Assembly: GCF_002860365.1 (NCBI RefSeq)
Contig: NZ_NMWT01000023.1
Span: forward strand, 1 to 62,514
Direction of reading: 5' to 3'
Length of the DNA: 62,514 nucleotides
DNA from: Bifidobacterium parmae
Lineage (GTDB): Bacteria; Actinomycetota; Actinomycetes; Actinomycetales; Bifidobacteriaceae
Shown here: one piece after another, positions 17,693-26,700 of the stretch
Layout: every line of letters starts with the position of its first letter
Position numbering within the stretch: position 1 is the first letter of the stretch
Translations under genes and position numbers: made by a program
Notes under the pieces: generated by a model
The model's input: the letters and a program-made list of their open reading frames with translations, nothing else
Told to the model about the DNA's origin: nothing
Database searches by the model: none

Positions 17693-18769
17693 ATGATGGC
17701 TGAAAAGAAGCAAGCGGACGAGAAGAACAACATCGTCAAGAAGCTGCTCTCCTCGAACATCACCGTCGAGGTGATCGCACTCATCCTGCTGGTTTTGCTG
17801 TGCACCGCGTTTGATCACGCGTTCCTCGCCCTGCAGTGGAACGACAACACGGGCGGTCTCGCCGGCCCGATCATCACGATGCTTCAGGAATCCGCCCGAT
17901 ACCTGATGATCGCCACCGGTATGACCCTCGTCATCTCCACCGCCGGCATCGACCTCTCCGTCGGTTCCGTCATGGCGGTCGCCGGTGCGGCCGCGATGCA
18001 GGCCCTGTCCGGCGGCACCAACGTGTGGCTCGCCATCCTGCTGGCCCTCGTCATCGGCTTGGCCGTCGGCTGCATCAACGGCGCGCTCGTCGCGTTCCTC
18101 GGCCTCCAGCCGTTCATCACCACGCTGATCATGATGCTCGCCGGCCGTGGCCTCGCGAAGGTCATCACCTCCGGCGAGAACACCGACGCCTCCTCGGTCG
18201 CCGGCAGCGAACCGCTCAGGTGGATGGCCAACGGCTTCATCCTCGGTATCCCGGCCAACTTCGTGATCGCCGTCGTCATCGTGATCCTCGTCGGCCTGCT
18301 GTGCCGCAAGACCGCCATGGGCATGTTCATCGAGGCCGTCGGCATCAACCCCGAAGCCTCCCGCATGACCGGCATCAAGCCCAAGCAGATCCTCTTCCTC
18401 GTCTACGCGATCTCCGGCTTCCTCGCCGCCATCGCCGGCCTGTTCGCCACCGCATCCGTGATGCGCGTCGACGTGGTCAAGACCGGTCAGGATCTCGAAA
18501 TGTACGCCATCCTGGCGGTCGTCATCGGCGGCACCTCGCTGCTCGGTGGTAAGTTCTCCCTCGCTGGCAGCGCCGTCGGCGCCGTCATCATCGCCATGAT
18601 CCGCAAGACCATCATCACCCTCGGCATCGATTCCGCCGCCACCCCGGCCTTCTTCGCCGTCGTCGTGATCGTGATCTGCGTGATGCAGGCTCCCAAGGTT
18701 CGTAACCTGAGCGCGGAACTCAAGCGTAAGCGCGCGCTCAAGTCCTCTGAAAAGGCGGTGGCAGCATGA
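17693..18769 (+). CDS. fruF: Fructose ABC transporter permease FruF
   Basis: Branched-chain/ribose-type permease (BPD_transp_2 family), 358 aa, with an N-terminal Lys-rich cytoplasmic stretch and about ten hydrophobic segments. The family signature GIDLSVGSVMA lies around residue 83. The strong AAAGGAGG site allows the ATG at 17693 or the one directly after it. It is the first of two permeases and overlaps fruG by ATGA. FruF and FruG would form a heterodimeric channel. The length matches the described bifidobacterial FruF closely. Confidence 0.85.
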   Translation: MMAEKKQADEKNNIVKKLLSSNITVEVIALILLVLLCTAFDHAFLALQWNDNTGGLAGPIITMLQESARYLMIATGMTLVISTAGIDLSVGSVMAVAGAAAMQALSGGTNVWLAILLALVIGLAVGCINGALVAFLGLQPFITTLIMMLAGRGLAKVITSGENTDASSVAGSEPLRWMANGFILGIPANFVIAVVIVILVGLLCRKTAMGMFIEAVGINPEASRMTGIKPKQILFLVYAISGFLAAIAGLFATASVMRVDVVKTGQDLEMYAILAVVIGGTSLLGGKFSLAGSAVGAVIIAMIRKTIITLGIDSAATPAFFAVVVIVICVMQAPKVRNLSAELKRKRALKSSEKAVAA

Positions 18770-19788
18770 CAAACGCTACGGCAACCCCGGCCAAGAAGGC
18801 CGTGAAGAAGACGCGTCGACTCGACGCACAGATGATCCCGACCATCGCGGCCGTCGTCATCTTCATCCTGATGATGATCATGGGCCAGGCGCTCTTCGGC
18901 ACCTACCTGCGACTCGGCTTCATCTCCACCCTGTTCATCGACCACGCCTACCTCATCATCCTGGCCGTGGCCATGACCCTCCCGATCCTCACCGGCGGCA
19001 TCGATCTGTCGGTCGGCGCCATCGTCGCCATCACCGCCGTCATCGGCATCAAGATGGCCAACGCGGGCGTCCCCGCCTTCGTCGTGATGATCGTCATGCT
19101 GCTGATCGGCGCCGTGTTCGGCATCCTGGCGGCCACCCTGATCGAGGAATTCAACATGCAGCCGTTCATCGCGACGCTGTCCACGATGTTCCTCGCCCGC
19201 GGTATCGCCTCCATCATCTCCACCGATTCGCTGACCTTCCCGGACAACAACAACTTCGATGTGATCGCGAAGAGCATCACCATCATCGACAACCCGAAGC
19301 TGAGCCACGATCTGTACTTCAACCTCGGCGTCGTGATTGCTCTCGTGGTGCTCGTGTTCGGCTACATCCTGCTGCACCACACCCGCATCGGCCGCACCAT
19401 CTACGCGATCGGCGGCTCCCGCTCCTCCGCGGAGCTCATGGGGCTGCCCGTGAAGCGCGCCCAGTTCACGATCTACATCACCTCCGCGACCCTCGCCGCG
19501 CTGGCCTCCATCGTGTACATCGCCAACCTCGGTTCCGCGAAGAACACGGTCGGTGTTGGCTGGGAGCTCGACGCCGTCGCCTCCGTGGTCATCGGCGGTA
19601 CGATCATCACCGGCGGCTTCGGCTACGTCCTCGGCTCCGCCCTCGGCGCCCTGGTCCGTTCCATCATCGACCCGCTGACTTCCGACTTCGGAGTCCCGGC
19701 CGAGTGGACGACCATCGTGGTCGGCCTGATGATCCTCGCCTTCGTGGTCCTCCAGCGTGTGGTGACCGCCGTCGGCGCGAAGAAATAG
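18766..19788 (+). CDS. fruG: Fructose ABC transporter permease FruG
   Basis: Second permease subunit, 340 aa, of the same family as FruF, with the signature GGIDLSVGAIVAI near residue 80 and about ten membrane segments. It is translationally coupled to fruF through the ATGA overlap and is the last gene of the operon. No sugar kinase or regulator gene follows. Downstream, hairpins GGTTCCCG-N7-CGGGAACC and TCCCTCCC...GGGAGGGA (about 19854-19935) may end transcription, though without a clear U-tract. Confidence 0.85.
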   Translation: MTNATATPAKKAVKKTRRLDAQMIPTIAAVVIFILMMIMGQALFGTYLRLGFISTLFIDHAYLIILAVAMTLPILTGGIDLSVGAIVAITAVIGIKMANAGVPAFVVMIVMLLIGAVFGILAATLIEEFNMQPFIATLSTMFLARGIASIISTDSLTFPDNNNFDVIAKSITIIDNPKLSHDLYFNLGVVIALVVLVFGYILLHHTRIGRTIYAIGGSRSSAELMGLPVKRAQFTIYITSATLAALASIVYIANLGSAKNTVGVGWELDAVASVVIGGTIITGGFGYVLGSALGALVRSIIDPLTSDFGVPAEWTTIVVGLMILAFVVLQRVVTAVGAKK

Positions 19789-19851
19789 GCGAAGTCCGGT
19801 CCGGTGGGAATCGCCGTCCTGACAGGTGCTCCCCGATGGGGACGCCCGGCA

Positions 19852-19936
19852 CGGCGGTTCCCGGACCGGGCGGGAACCACAAGGTTCCTTCCCTCCCATC
19901 GTGCGGGATTGCGATGGTTCCGTCACGGGAGGGAGC
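19852..19936 (+). terminator. Possible structured end of the fru operon
   Basis: Two inverted repeats follow the fruG stop. GGTTCCCG pairs with CGGGAACC, and TCCCTCCC pairs with GGGAGGGA over a longer loop. No U-run follows, so factor-independent termination is uncertain. Confidence 0.35.
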
Positions 19937-19953
19937 GGACGATAAACGAATTC

Positions 19954-19990
19954 ATAATTGAACCTATAACTGAACACAGTGATAACTGAA
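19954..19990. repeat. Three ATAAYTGAA direct repeats
   Basis: ATAATTGAA (19954), ATAACTGAA (19966) and ATAACTGAA (19982) occur in an AT-rich island within the gene-free region. They resemble an operator array without an adjacent gene. Confidence 0.45.
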
Positions 19991-20128
19991 TATGGAGGCC
20001 GGCGGGCGATACGCCATCGGGCGCCCCGCAGGGCAATCCTCCTCGCCTTGAAGCAACGAGAGCTTCGCGCGGGGACCGGACGGTGACACGTCCGCCGGCA
20101 TCCACCTTTCTCTCTCCTTCCTTTCATC

Positions 20129-20174
20129 CGCGTGTGGCCCGTGCCGAGAACGTTCTCGGCACGGGCCACACGCG
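20129..20174. repeat. 46-bp perfect palindrome
   Basis: The 23-bp arms at 20129-20151 and 20152-20174 are exact reverse complements with no spacer, centred on GAACGTTC. It is followed immediately by a tandem repeat. As DNA it could extrude a cruciform; as RNA it forms a very stable hairpin. No run of T follows. Confidence 0.9.
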
Positions 20175-20266
20175 TTGTGTTATCTGTGTTGTTGGCGTTG
20201 TGTTATCTGTGTTGTTGGCGTTGTGTTATCTGTGTTGTTGGCGTTGTGTTATCTGTGTTGTTGGCG
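20175..20266. repeat. 23-bp tandem repeat, four perfect copies
   Basis: A 23-bp unit beginning TTGTGTTATCTG and ending TTGGCG repeats four times without change (starts 20175, 20198, 20221, 20244). A partial fifth copy follows. It is T/G-rich on this strand and directly abuts the 46-bp palindrome. Confidence 0.9.
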
Positions 20267-20294
20267 TTGTGTTTATTCGCGTTTGACAGCGAAT

Positions 20295-20730
20295 CAATCC
20301 GGTCACTAGGTGTCGGCTACGGTTCGCCGTAGCGAAACGACATGGTCACGTGATTGCGATGGCACTTCGCCGGGCTCATAGGCGAATCATTCTGGACAGG
20401 TGATGGCGGCTATGGTTCGTCGTAGCGAAACGACCCGGTCATCAGAGAGTCTCCGCGTTTCGCGGGAGGCGTTCCGTGAAACAATCCGGTCGCTAGGTGG
20501 CGGCTACGCTTCGTCGTAGCGAAACAACATGGTCACGTGATTGCGATGGCGCTTCGCCGGGCTCATAGGCGAATCATTCTGGACAGGTGATGGCGGCTAC
20601 GCTTCGCCGTAGCGAAACAATCCGGTCATCAGGAGGCTTCCGCGTTTCGCGGGAGGTGTTCGGAGAATCATTCCGGTCACAAGGTGACGGCTATGGCTTG
20701 CGGTAGCGAAACGACCCGGTCACGTGATTG
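20295..20730. repeat. Five-unit 93/94-bp array of hairpin repeats
   Basis: The hairpin GCTACGG-TTCG-CCGTAGC and variants begin at 20316, 20409, 20503, 20596 and 20690, that is every 93 or 94 bp. Units alternate in two types, giving a 187-bp higher-order repeat. The 60-bp blocks at 20341 and 20528 differ at one base. No open frame accounts for it. Confidence 0.85.
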
Positions 20731-20962
20731 CGGCAACATTTCACTTCGAATCCGTGCGTCTTGTGCCGACTTGCTCGCGGCACACCATATTTCCGATTCC
20801 CGGGCAATCGGGAATGGGGATAGGGGAGACCCTGTGCTGACGATCGCGGAGGCGATTGCGCCGCCAATGAACCGGCGCGAGAAATCCCGGAGAACGGGGG
20901 ACTCGTCCGGGAATCCTCGCGCTGGGAGCCGGCCAGTGCGATATACCCCGGATGGGTGCGGT

Positions 20963-21130
20963 GATTCCCGGGAATCCTTGCACTGACGCGTTCCCAACGC
21001 GATTTATCCTGGACGATCGGGGCGGAATCCGGGATAAATCGCACTGACGACCGGCCCTCGGTCGTGTCGCCGGCGAACCGGCACGAGAAATCCCGGAGAT
21101 CCCCAATGGGCTCCGGGATATATCAATGGC
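20963..21130. repeat. Cluster of CCGGGAT-type inverted repeats
   Basis: The 14-bp palindrome GATTCCCGGGAATC is at 20963-20976. GCGATTTATCCTGG (20999-21012) pairs with CCGGGATAAATCGC (21029-21042) with one mismatch. Further CCGGGAT copies follow to about 21140. The remainder up to 21600 holds no gene that I can support. Confidence 0.65.
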
Positions 21131-21607
21131 TTCCGGGATGCATCGCGCCGGGCCAGCTGCCCTGACTGGGATTGGGGCGGGATGCTCCCGCCAAAGGTCA
21201 TCTCGGTCATGGAATGCGCATCCGACGACGACCGATGGCGTCCGCCCGTCGTCCAAGGTCGGGCGATCTGCGTTGGCAGGGGTATTCCCGCGCCGATACG
21301 AATCCCCATCTCGCTTACGGGGGGTACCCGTTACCGCATAGGGACGGGTAACGACGGCATTTTAGACTGGAATCTAGCCATTCCGGCCGCTTCCCCACGC
21401 ACGCAGGTACCCCTCAGAGGGGAGATGCCTGTCGGCGACCCTCGCGAAGTACCCCTTGGAACACGGTTGGTCGCCGTTGCGTGCCGGTCAAGTGGTCAAG
21501 TGGTTCATACCCCTAGCGGGCGGGTGACGACCAGGAAACTCACACCGCGTGTCGGGAGTGGATAAGGAACGCGACCCCGTAGCGGGTGGGTGACGACCAC
21601 GAACAAC

Positions 21608-23131
21608 TCATGCCGCGCGACGGGCCGCGCGGATGCGGAACGCGGCGGCGAGGCTCGCCCATCCGATCAGGCAGATCACGGTCATCGTGGCGAACACCCA
21701 CTGGCCGCCCACCGCGGTCGCGTGCATGAACGCCGCCGAGCCCTCCGCGCCATGGCCGGCCTGCGCGACCGCCAGTATCGTCGAGAACAGCGCGGTGCCG
21801 GCCGCGCCGCCGAACTGGAGCGCCGTGTTGAAGATGGCGTTGCCGTCCGGCGCGAACTGGCGGGGAATCGAGCTCAGGGCGCTCGTCATCACATTGGAGT
21901 TGCCGAGCGCGAAGCAGAATCCGTAGATGAAGTAGAAGCCGGCGAGCATCGCGGGGGTGAGTCGCAGCGCGAACGCGAACAGCAGCACCGGGCCGAGCGT
22001 CGCGATGCCGAACGGCACGAGAATCGGCTTGACCGCGCCGAACCGGTCGTACAGCCAGCCGCCCAGCGGCGCGCACACGGCGCCGATCAGCGCGCCCGGA
22101 AGCACCAAGGAGCCGGCGAGGAACGCGTTCGTGCCGAGCCCCAGCTGCGCCACGTTGGTGATCACATAGCCGAATCCGATCGACACGATCGGCATCACCA
22201 GATAGGCGACCAGATGCAGCAGCACGACCGGATCGCGCAGGATGCCGAGCCTGAGCAGCGGCGAGAACGCACGTTTCGTCAGCCAGCAGAACGCGGCCAA
22301 AGCAGCCAGCCCCACGACGACGCTCACCGCGGCGACCACGGCCGCGCGCGTGGCGGAACGTCCGGCCACGGCGGCGCTCACCGCGACGCCAGCCTGGTTC
22401 AATCCCAGCACCATGCCGACGAGCGCCACGACGATCGTCACCACTTGGAACGGGTCGAGGTAGGCGGCTTCGGTGGGGGACTTCTGTTCGATGCATAGCA
22501 TGCCGAGCAGCAGCGCGAGCAGGATGAACGGCACGGCGATCACGAAGATCGCGCGCCACGGCAGGACGGTCGTCACCGCGCCGCCGACAGTCGGTCCGAT
22601 GGCCGGCGCGACCGTGATGACGAGGGATCCGACGCCCATGAGACGCCCGATCTTGGAGCGCGGCGACTGTTCAAGGATGATGTTCATCATCAGCGGCGTG
22701 GCCACGCCCGAGCCGACGCCTTGGATGATGCGGGCGATGATGAGCAGCGGGAACGCGTGCGCGACGATCATGATGACCGAGCCGACGAGCGCCAGCGCGA
22801 CGGCCGTCACGAAGATCGCCTTCAGCCGGAAGTGGCGTTTGAGGAACGACGACATCGGCATCGTCGCCGCCACGGTGAGCAGGTAGATTGTGGTGATCCA
22901 CTGTACGGTGGCCGTGTCCACGTGGAATTCGCGCATGAGCGCGGGGAACAGCACCGTCATCACCGTTTCGGTGAGGATGCCGATGAACGCGAGCGCGCCG
23001 GTCGCGATGATCGCGCCGATCAGCTTGCCGGGAATCCGCTCGTCCGGGGTGCGCGTATCCACGCCCGTATTCGTCCCCGCGTCCTGTGCCGCGGCGCGTC
23101 GTGCCTCTGTTTCCTGCTGTCGTACTGTCAT
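21608..23131 (-). CDS. MFS multidrug transporter, DHA2 (14-TM) type
   Basis: A 507-residue drug:H+ antiporter-like protein of the EmrB/QacA group. It has about 14 hydrophobic segments and the antiporter motif C-like stretch LGVGSLVITVAPAIGPTVGG. After the fourth segment comes the DHA2-typical region MPMSSFLKRHFRLKAIF. The first 45 residues are hydrophilic. I chose ATG 23131 because membrane homology begins shortly after it. A longer frame runs upstream, and neither start has a strong ribosome binding site. It stands alone, downstream of no operon partner. The substrate cannot be predicted; export of antimicrobial or bile-type compounds is a usual role of the family. Confidence 0.85.
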   Translation of the reverse strand: MTVRQQETEARRAAAQDAGTNTGVDTRTPDERIPGKLIGAIIATGALAFIGILTETVMTVLFPALMREFHVDTATVQWITTIYLLTVAATMPMSSFLKRHFRLKAIFVTAVALALVGSVIMIVAHAFPLLIIARIIQGVGSGVATPLMMNIILEQSPRSKIGRLMGVGSLVITVAPAIGPTVGGAVTTVLPWRAIFVIAVPFILLALLLGMLCIEQKSPTEAAYLDPFQVVTIVVALVGMVLGLNQAGVAVSAAVAGRSATRAAVVAAVSVVVGLAALAAFCWLTKRAFSPLLRLGILRDPVVLLHLVAYLVMPIVSIGFGYVITNVAQLGLGTNAFLAGSLVLPGALIGAVCAPLGGWLYDRFGAVKPILVPFGIATLGPVLLFAFALRLTPAMLAGFYFIYGFCFALGNSNVMTSALSSIPRQFAPDGNAIFNTALQFGGAAGTALFSTILAVAQAGHGAEGSAAFMHATAVGGQWVFATMTVICLIGWASLAAAFRIRAARRAA

Positions 23132-23360
23132 AGGTTCTGCAAATCCCAAATATGTCGCATGCGCCTTGACCGGAATCGCGATCACTGGCGCGGATGCGGA
23201 TGGCCTGACTGTCCAGGATGCTGAAGCCGGCCCTGGCCGCACGGATTTGCGGAGAGCTCCCGGCGTGTGCAGTGTATCGCGTCGTGCCGGACAACGCCGG
23301 GAGCGGGAGGAAAAGACGAGGAGGGGACGGGAGGAGGAAGTTCCTCCGACCCCGCCGGGA

Positions 23361-23666
23361 TTACTCGCGCACGAGGCGGATGTGCTCGACGTCCTTGCGC
23401 TTGGAGCGGCGGAACAGCGTGAAGCGGTTGCCGATGGTCTGCACGACCTCGGCGCCCAGCTGGCCGGCCAGATTCTCGGCGGCCTCCTTGGCGGTCAGGC
23501 CGGAGCCGTCCTGCACGCTGAACTTGACGAGTTCGCGGTTCTCCAGGGTCTCGCTCGACTGCTTGACGAGCGCGTCGGTCACGTCGTTCTTGCCGATGTT
23601 GATGAGCGGCTTGATCGTGTTCGCCATGCCGCGCAGCTGCTTGATCTGCTTCTTGGTCAGTGCCAT
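23361..23666 (-). CDS. yhbY: YhbY family RNA-binding protein
   Basis: A 101-residue single CRS1-YhbY (CRM) domain. The family's opening MALTKKQIKQLRGMANTI and the GxxG-type loop region NIGKNDVTD are present. YhbY-type proteins bind precursor ribosomal RNA and associate with assembling 50S subunits. The ATG follows AAGGAAA. Its promoter has a -10 TACAAT on the minus strand at 23733-23738, just inside the gap after hrpA, so it is probably expressed separately from hrpA. Confidence 0.9.
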   Translation of the reverse strand: MALTKKQIKQLRGMANTIKPLINIGKNDVTDALVKQSSETLENRELVKFSVQDGSGLTAKEAAENLAGQLGAEVVQTIGNRFTLFRRSKRKDVEHIRLVRE

Positions 23667-23732
23667 ATCGTTTCCTTCGTTGTTCTTCGGTTTCCTGATG
23701 ATCGTGTGATGGCCGTCGCCGGTGTCGTCGGT

Positions 23733-23738
23733 ATTGTA
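23733..23738 (-). promoter_or_regulatory. -10 box (TACAAT) of yhbY
   Basis: TACAAT, read on the minus strand, lies about 67 bp upstream of the yhbY ATG in the short space between hrpA and yhbY. The -35 is not obvious. Confidence 0.45.
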
Positions 23739-23747
23739 CCGGCAGGG

Positions 23748-26700
23748 TCAGGCGAGCGCCTTGCGGATGCGGTTCATGCTGGCCGGCTTGGGCGTGCCGA
23801 GCTCCTGCGCCCACAGGCTCACGTAGAACTCCTCCAGGAGCCAGCGCGCGTCCGTGGCCTTGCGCATGAGCTCCTCGTGCCTGGGGCCCGCGGGTTCGGC
23901 CTTCGCCTTGGCCATGGCCTTGTCGACGAGCTGTTTCGCCTCGTCCGCCTCCCACGCCCAGCGCACGTCGCGGTTCTTGTCCGACTTGGCCTTCGTCAGA
24001 CGCATGAGGTCGGCGTGCAGGTACCGTTCGATGTGGCGCAGCGAGGCCGGGGGAGCGGCGCCGATGAACCCGGGGTAGACGAGCGTGGCGATGTGCTCGC
24101 GGATCGACTGGAGCACGGAGAGCATCGGCAGGTCCGCCTTGCCGGACACCGCCTTGTCCACTTCCGCGTAGCGTTTGAGGATCGCGATCACGTCGCGCGC
24201 CACCTGGTAGACGGTGTCCTCGTACACTTCGCGCACGTCGAGCACCGCGTTGGCGAGCGCCTCGTCGTCGGGCAGGCGGTCCACGTCGGGCAGCAGCCGT
24301 TTGACGGCCGCCAGCTGCAGGTCCTCGACGAGCGCCTTCGTCGACTTGTAGGGGGCGGCGGCGAGCATGAGCGCCTCCGTGCCGAGCCATCGCGACGAGA
24401 CGCGTTCGTCGGGGAGTCTCAGCGCGTCGAGCGCGCCGCGCCACAGCATCGACGCGCGCGATTCGGTGGTAGCGCCCGCCTTGTGCAGCAGGTTCGCCTG
24501 TTCGACGAGCCTGCCTTGTCCTGCCGCCTGGTCGGCCTTCCGGCGCACGGCCTTGCGCGCGGAGACCTGCGCCTCCTGCGCGAATTTCACCTGCAGGGCC
24601 TTGAGGTCCTTGCCGGTGCCGAGCGTCTTGACCGCGTTCCTGCCGCGCCTGCGGCCCGTACCGCCGCGCCGGCCGTCGCCGGCCCCGCCGCGCCCCTCGT
24701 CCAGCGGCTGTTCGACCGCGAACGTCATCTTGAGGTACGGGGAGAGGCGTTCGACGAGCTCCGGTCCCAGCACTTCGGGGTGGATCTGCGCGCCGACCGT
24801 CTCGATCGCGGCGCGCGTGAACACGTGCGCGAGGTCCGGCCATGCGGCGCCGCCCGACGCTCCCGCGGCGCCGGCGCCTTCCGTGCCCGCCGCGTCGTCC
24901 TCCGGCGGCAGGTTCGGTTTGCGCTGCGAGCCGGAGCCGGGCAGGTCCGGGTAGTGCGCGTCGATCCACGCGCGGATCTTGCGCGTCGCGTCCGGCGCGG
25001 GCACGAACTGGACGCGCAGTTTCTTCGGCAGCGCCTTGATCATCGCGAGGATGAGCTCGTCGAGCAGGCCGGGCACGTTCCACGTGAACTGTTCCGGCGT
25101 GACGCGCGACAGCGCCTTCAACGGCACGTGCACGGTGACGCCGTCCGCCTTGTCGGACGGGTCGTACACGTAGCTCAGTCGCAGGTCGATCGGCTGGCCG
25201 TCGGTGCCGAGCGTGTGCCAATGGTCCGGGTAGTCGTCGAGACTCACCGATTCCGCGGACTGGAGGCGCTCCACTTTGCTCGGGTCGAAGTCGAGCAGCG
25301 TCGGATGCGCGTCATGCTCGCCCTTCCACCATTTCGCGAGGGCGGCGACGCTCGTCACATCGTGCGGGATGACCGCGTTGTAGAAGTCGAACAGGTCCTC
25401 GTCGGACACGGTCTCGGCGATCTGGCGCGTGCGGTTCGCGTCGTCCGCCGCCTCCTCCAGCTGCTTGAGGTTCTTCGCGACGAAGTCGTCGTAGCTGAAC
25501 CGCTGCTGGACGTCGCCCTCCACGAGGCCCTGCCGCAGCAGGAAGTCGCGCGCCTCCAGCGGGTTGATGCGGCCCCACTGCACGGTGCGGTCCTGCACGA
25601 TCGGCAGACCGTAGAGGAGCACGCGCGCGGTCGCCACGGCCGAGCCGCGCGAACCGGACCAGTGAGGCTCCGCGTACGTGGTGCGCGTGAGCGCGCCGGC
25701 CAGCGGCTCCGCCCACGCCGGGTCGATGACCGCCGAATACCGGGCCCACAGGCGCGACGTCTCCACCAGTTCGGTGGACATCACCCAGCTGGGCGTCGAC
25801 TTGGCGACCGCGGAGGCGGGGAACAGGGCGAAATGCGTGCCGCGCGCGCCCAGATAGTCGTTCTTCGACATCTTCTGCGCGCGCTTCAACGCCCGAGCCC
25901 TCGTCGCGCCTTTGAGGTGCGCGTAGTCGGAGGCCTTCGGCTCGCGCACCACCTGCATGCCCATCATCGACAGGAGGCCGGCGAGCATCGACTTGTGGAT
26001 GCCCTCCGCGTCCCACGAGCAGCACAGCGAATGCGCGGCCTGCTGGTTGATCGGCAGCTGGCGGATCTCCAGACCGGCGCGTGAGGCGGGCTGCGGCTCG
26101 CCCACCTTGAACTTCATCTCGCGGCACATCTGCGTCAGCTGCGCGACGAGATCCTTCCACTGGCGCATCCGCAGCCAGCTGAAGTACTCGGTCCTGCAGA
26201 TGCGGCGCAGCGCGTTGTTGCTCGGGTTGCCGTCCGCCTGGAACACGCGGTCCCAGATGTTCAGGGCCGTGAGGAAGTCGGAGGTCGGGTCCGCGTAGCG
26301 GTTGTGGATGCGGTCCGCCTCCTCGCGCTTCTCGTCCGGGCGCTCGCGCGGGTCCTGCAGGCTCAGGAACGCGACGACGACGAGCACCGCGGCCAGCGTG
26401 TTCGGCGACGTGGTGCGCGCCGCCTCAATCACCATGCGGCCCAGACGCACGTCGATCGGGATGCGCGCCAATTGGCGGCCGATGTGCGTGAGCGTCACCT
26501 CGCCGCGCTTCCTCGCCACCGCCTTCAGCTCGGTGAGCTCGTTGAAGCCGTCGGAGACGGCCTTCACGTCCGGAGGGTCGATGAAGCCGAAGCCGGTCAC
26601 GTCCTCGGCGGTGCGCGCCACGCCCACCGACAGCATGTGCAGCACGACCGCGCCGAGCGACGTCCTCAGGATCTCCGGCTCGGTGAAGCGCGGGCGCGTC

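Noticed and set aside
20175-20270. Possible CRISPR array, because of exact repeats at regular spacing.
   Set aside because: The 23-bp units are directly adjacent with no spacers, and no cas genes are present.
20295-20730. CRISPR-like reading of the 93/94-bp array.
   Set aside because: The sequence between the hairpins is itself repeated (187-bp dimers), so there are no unique spacers.
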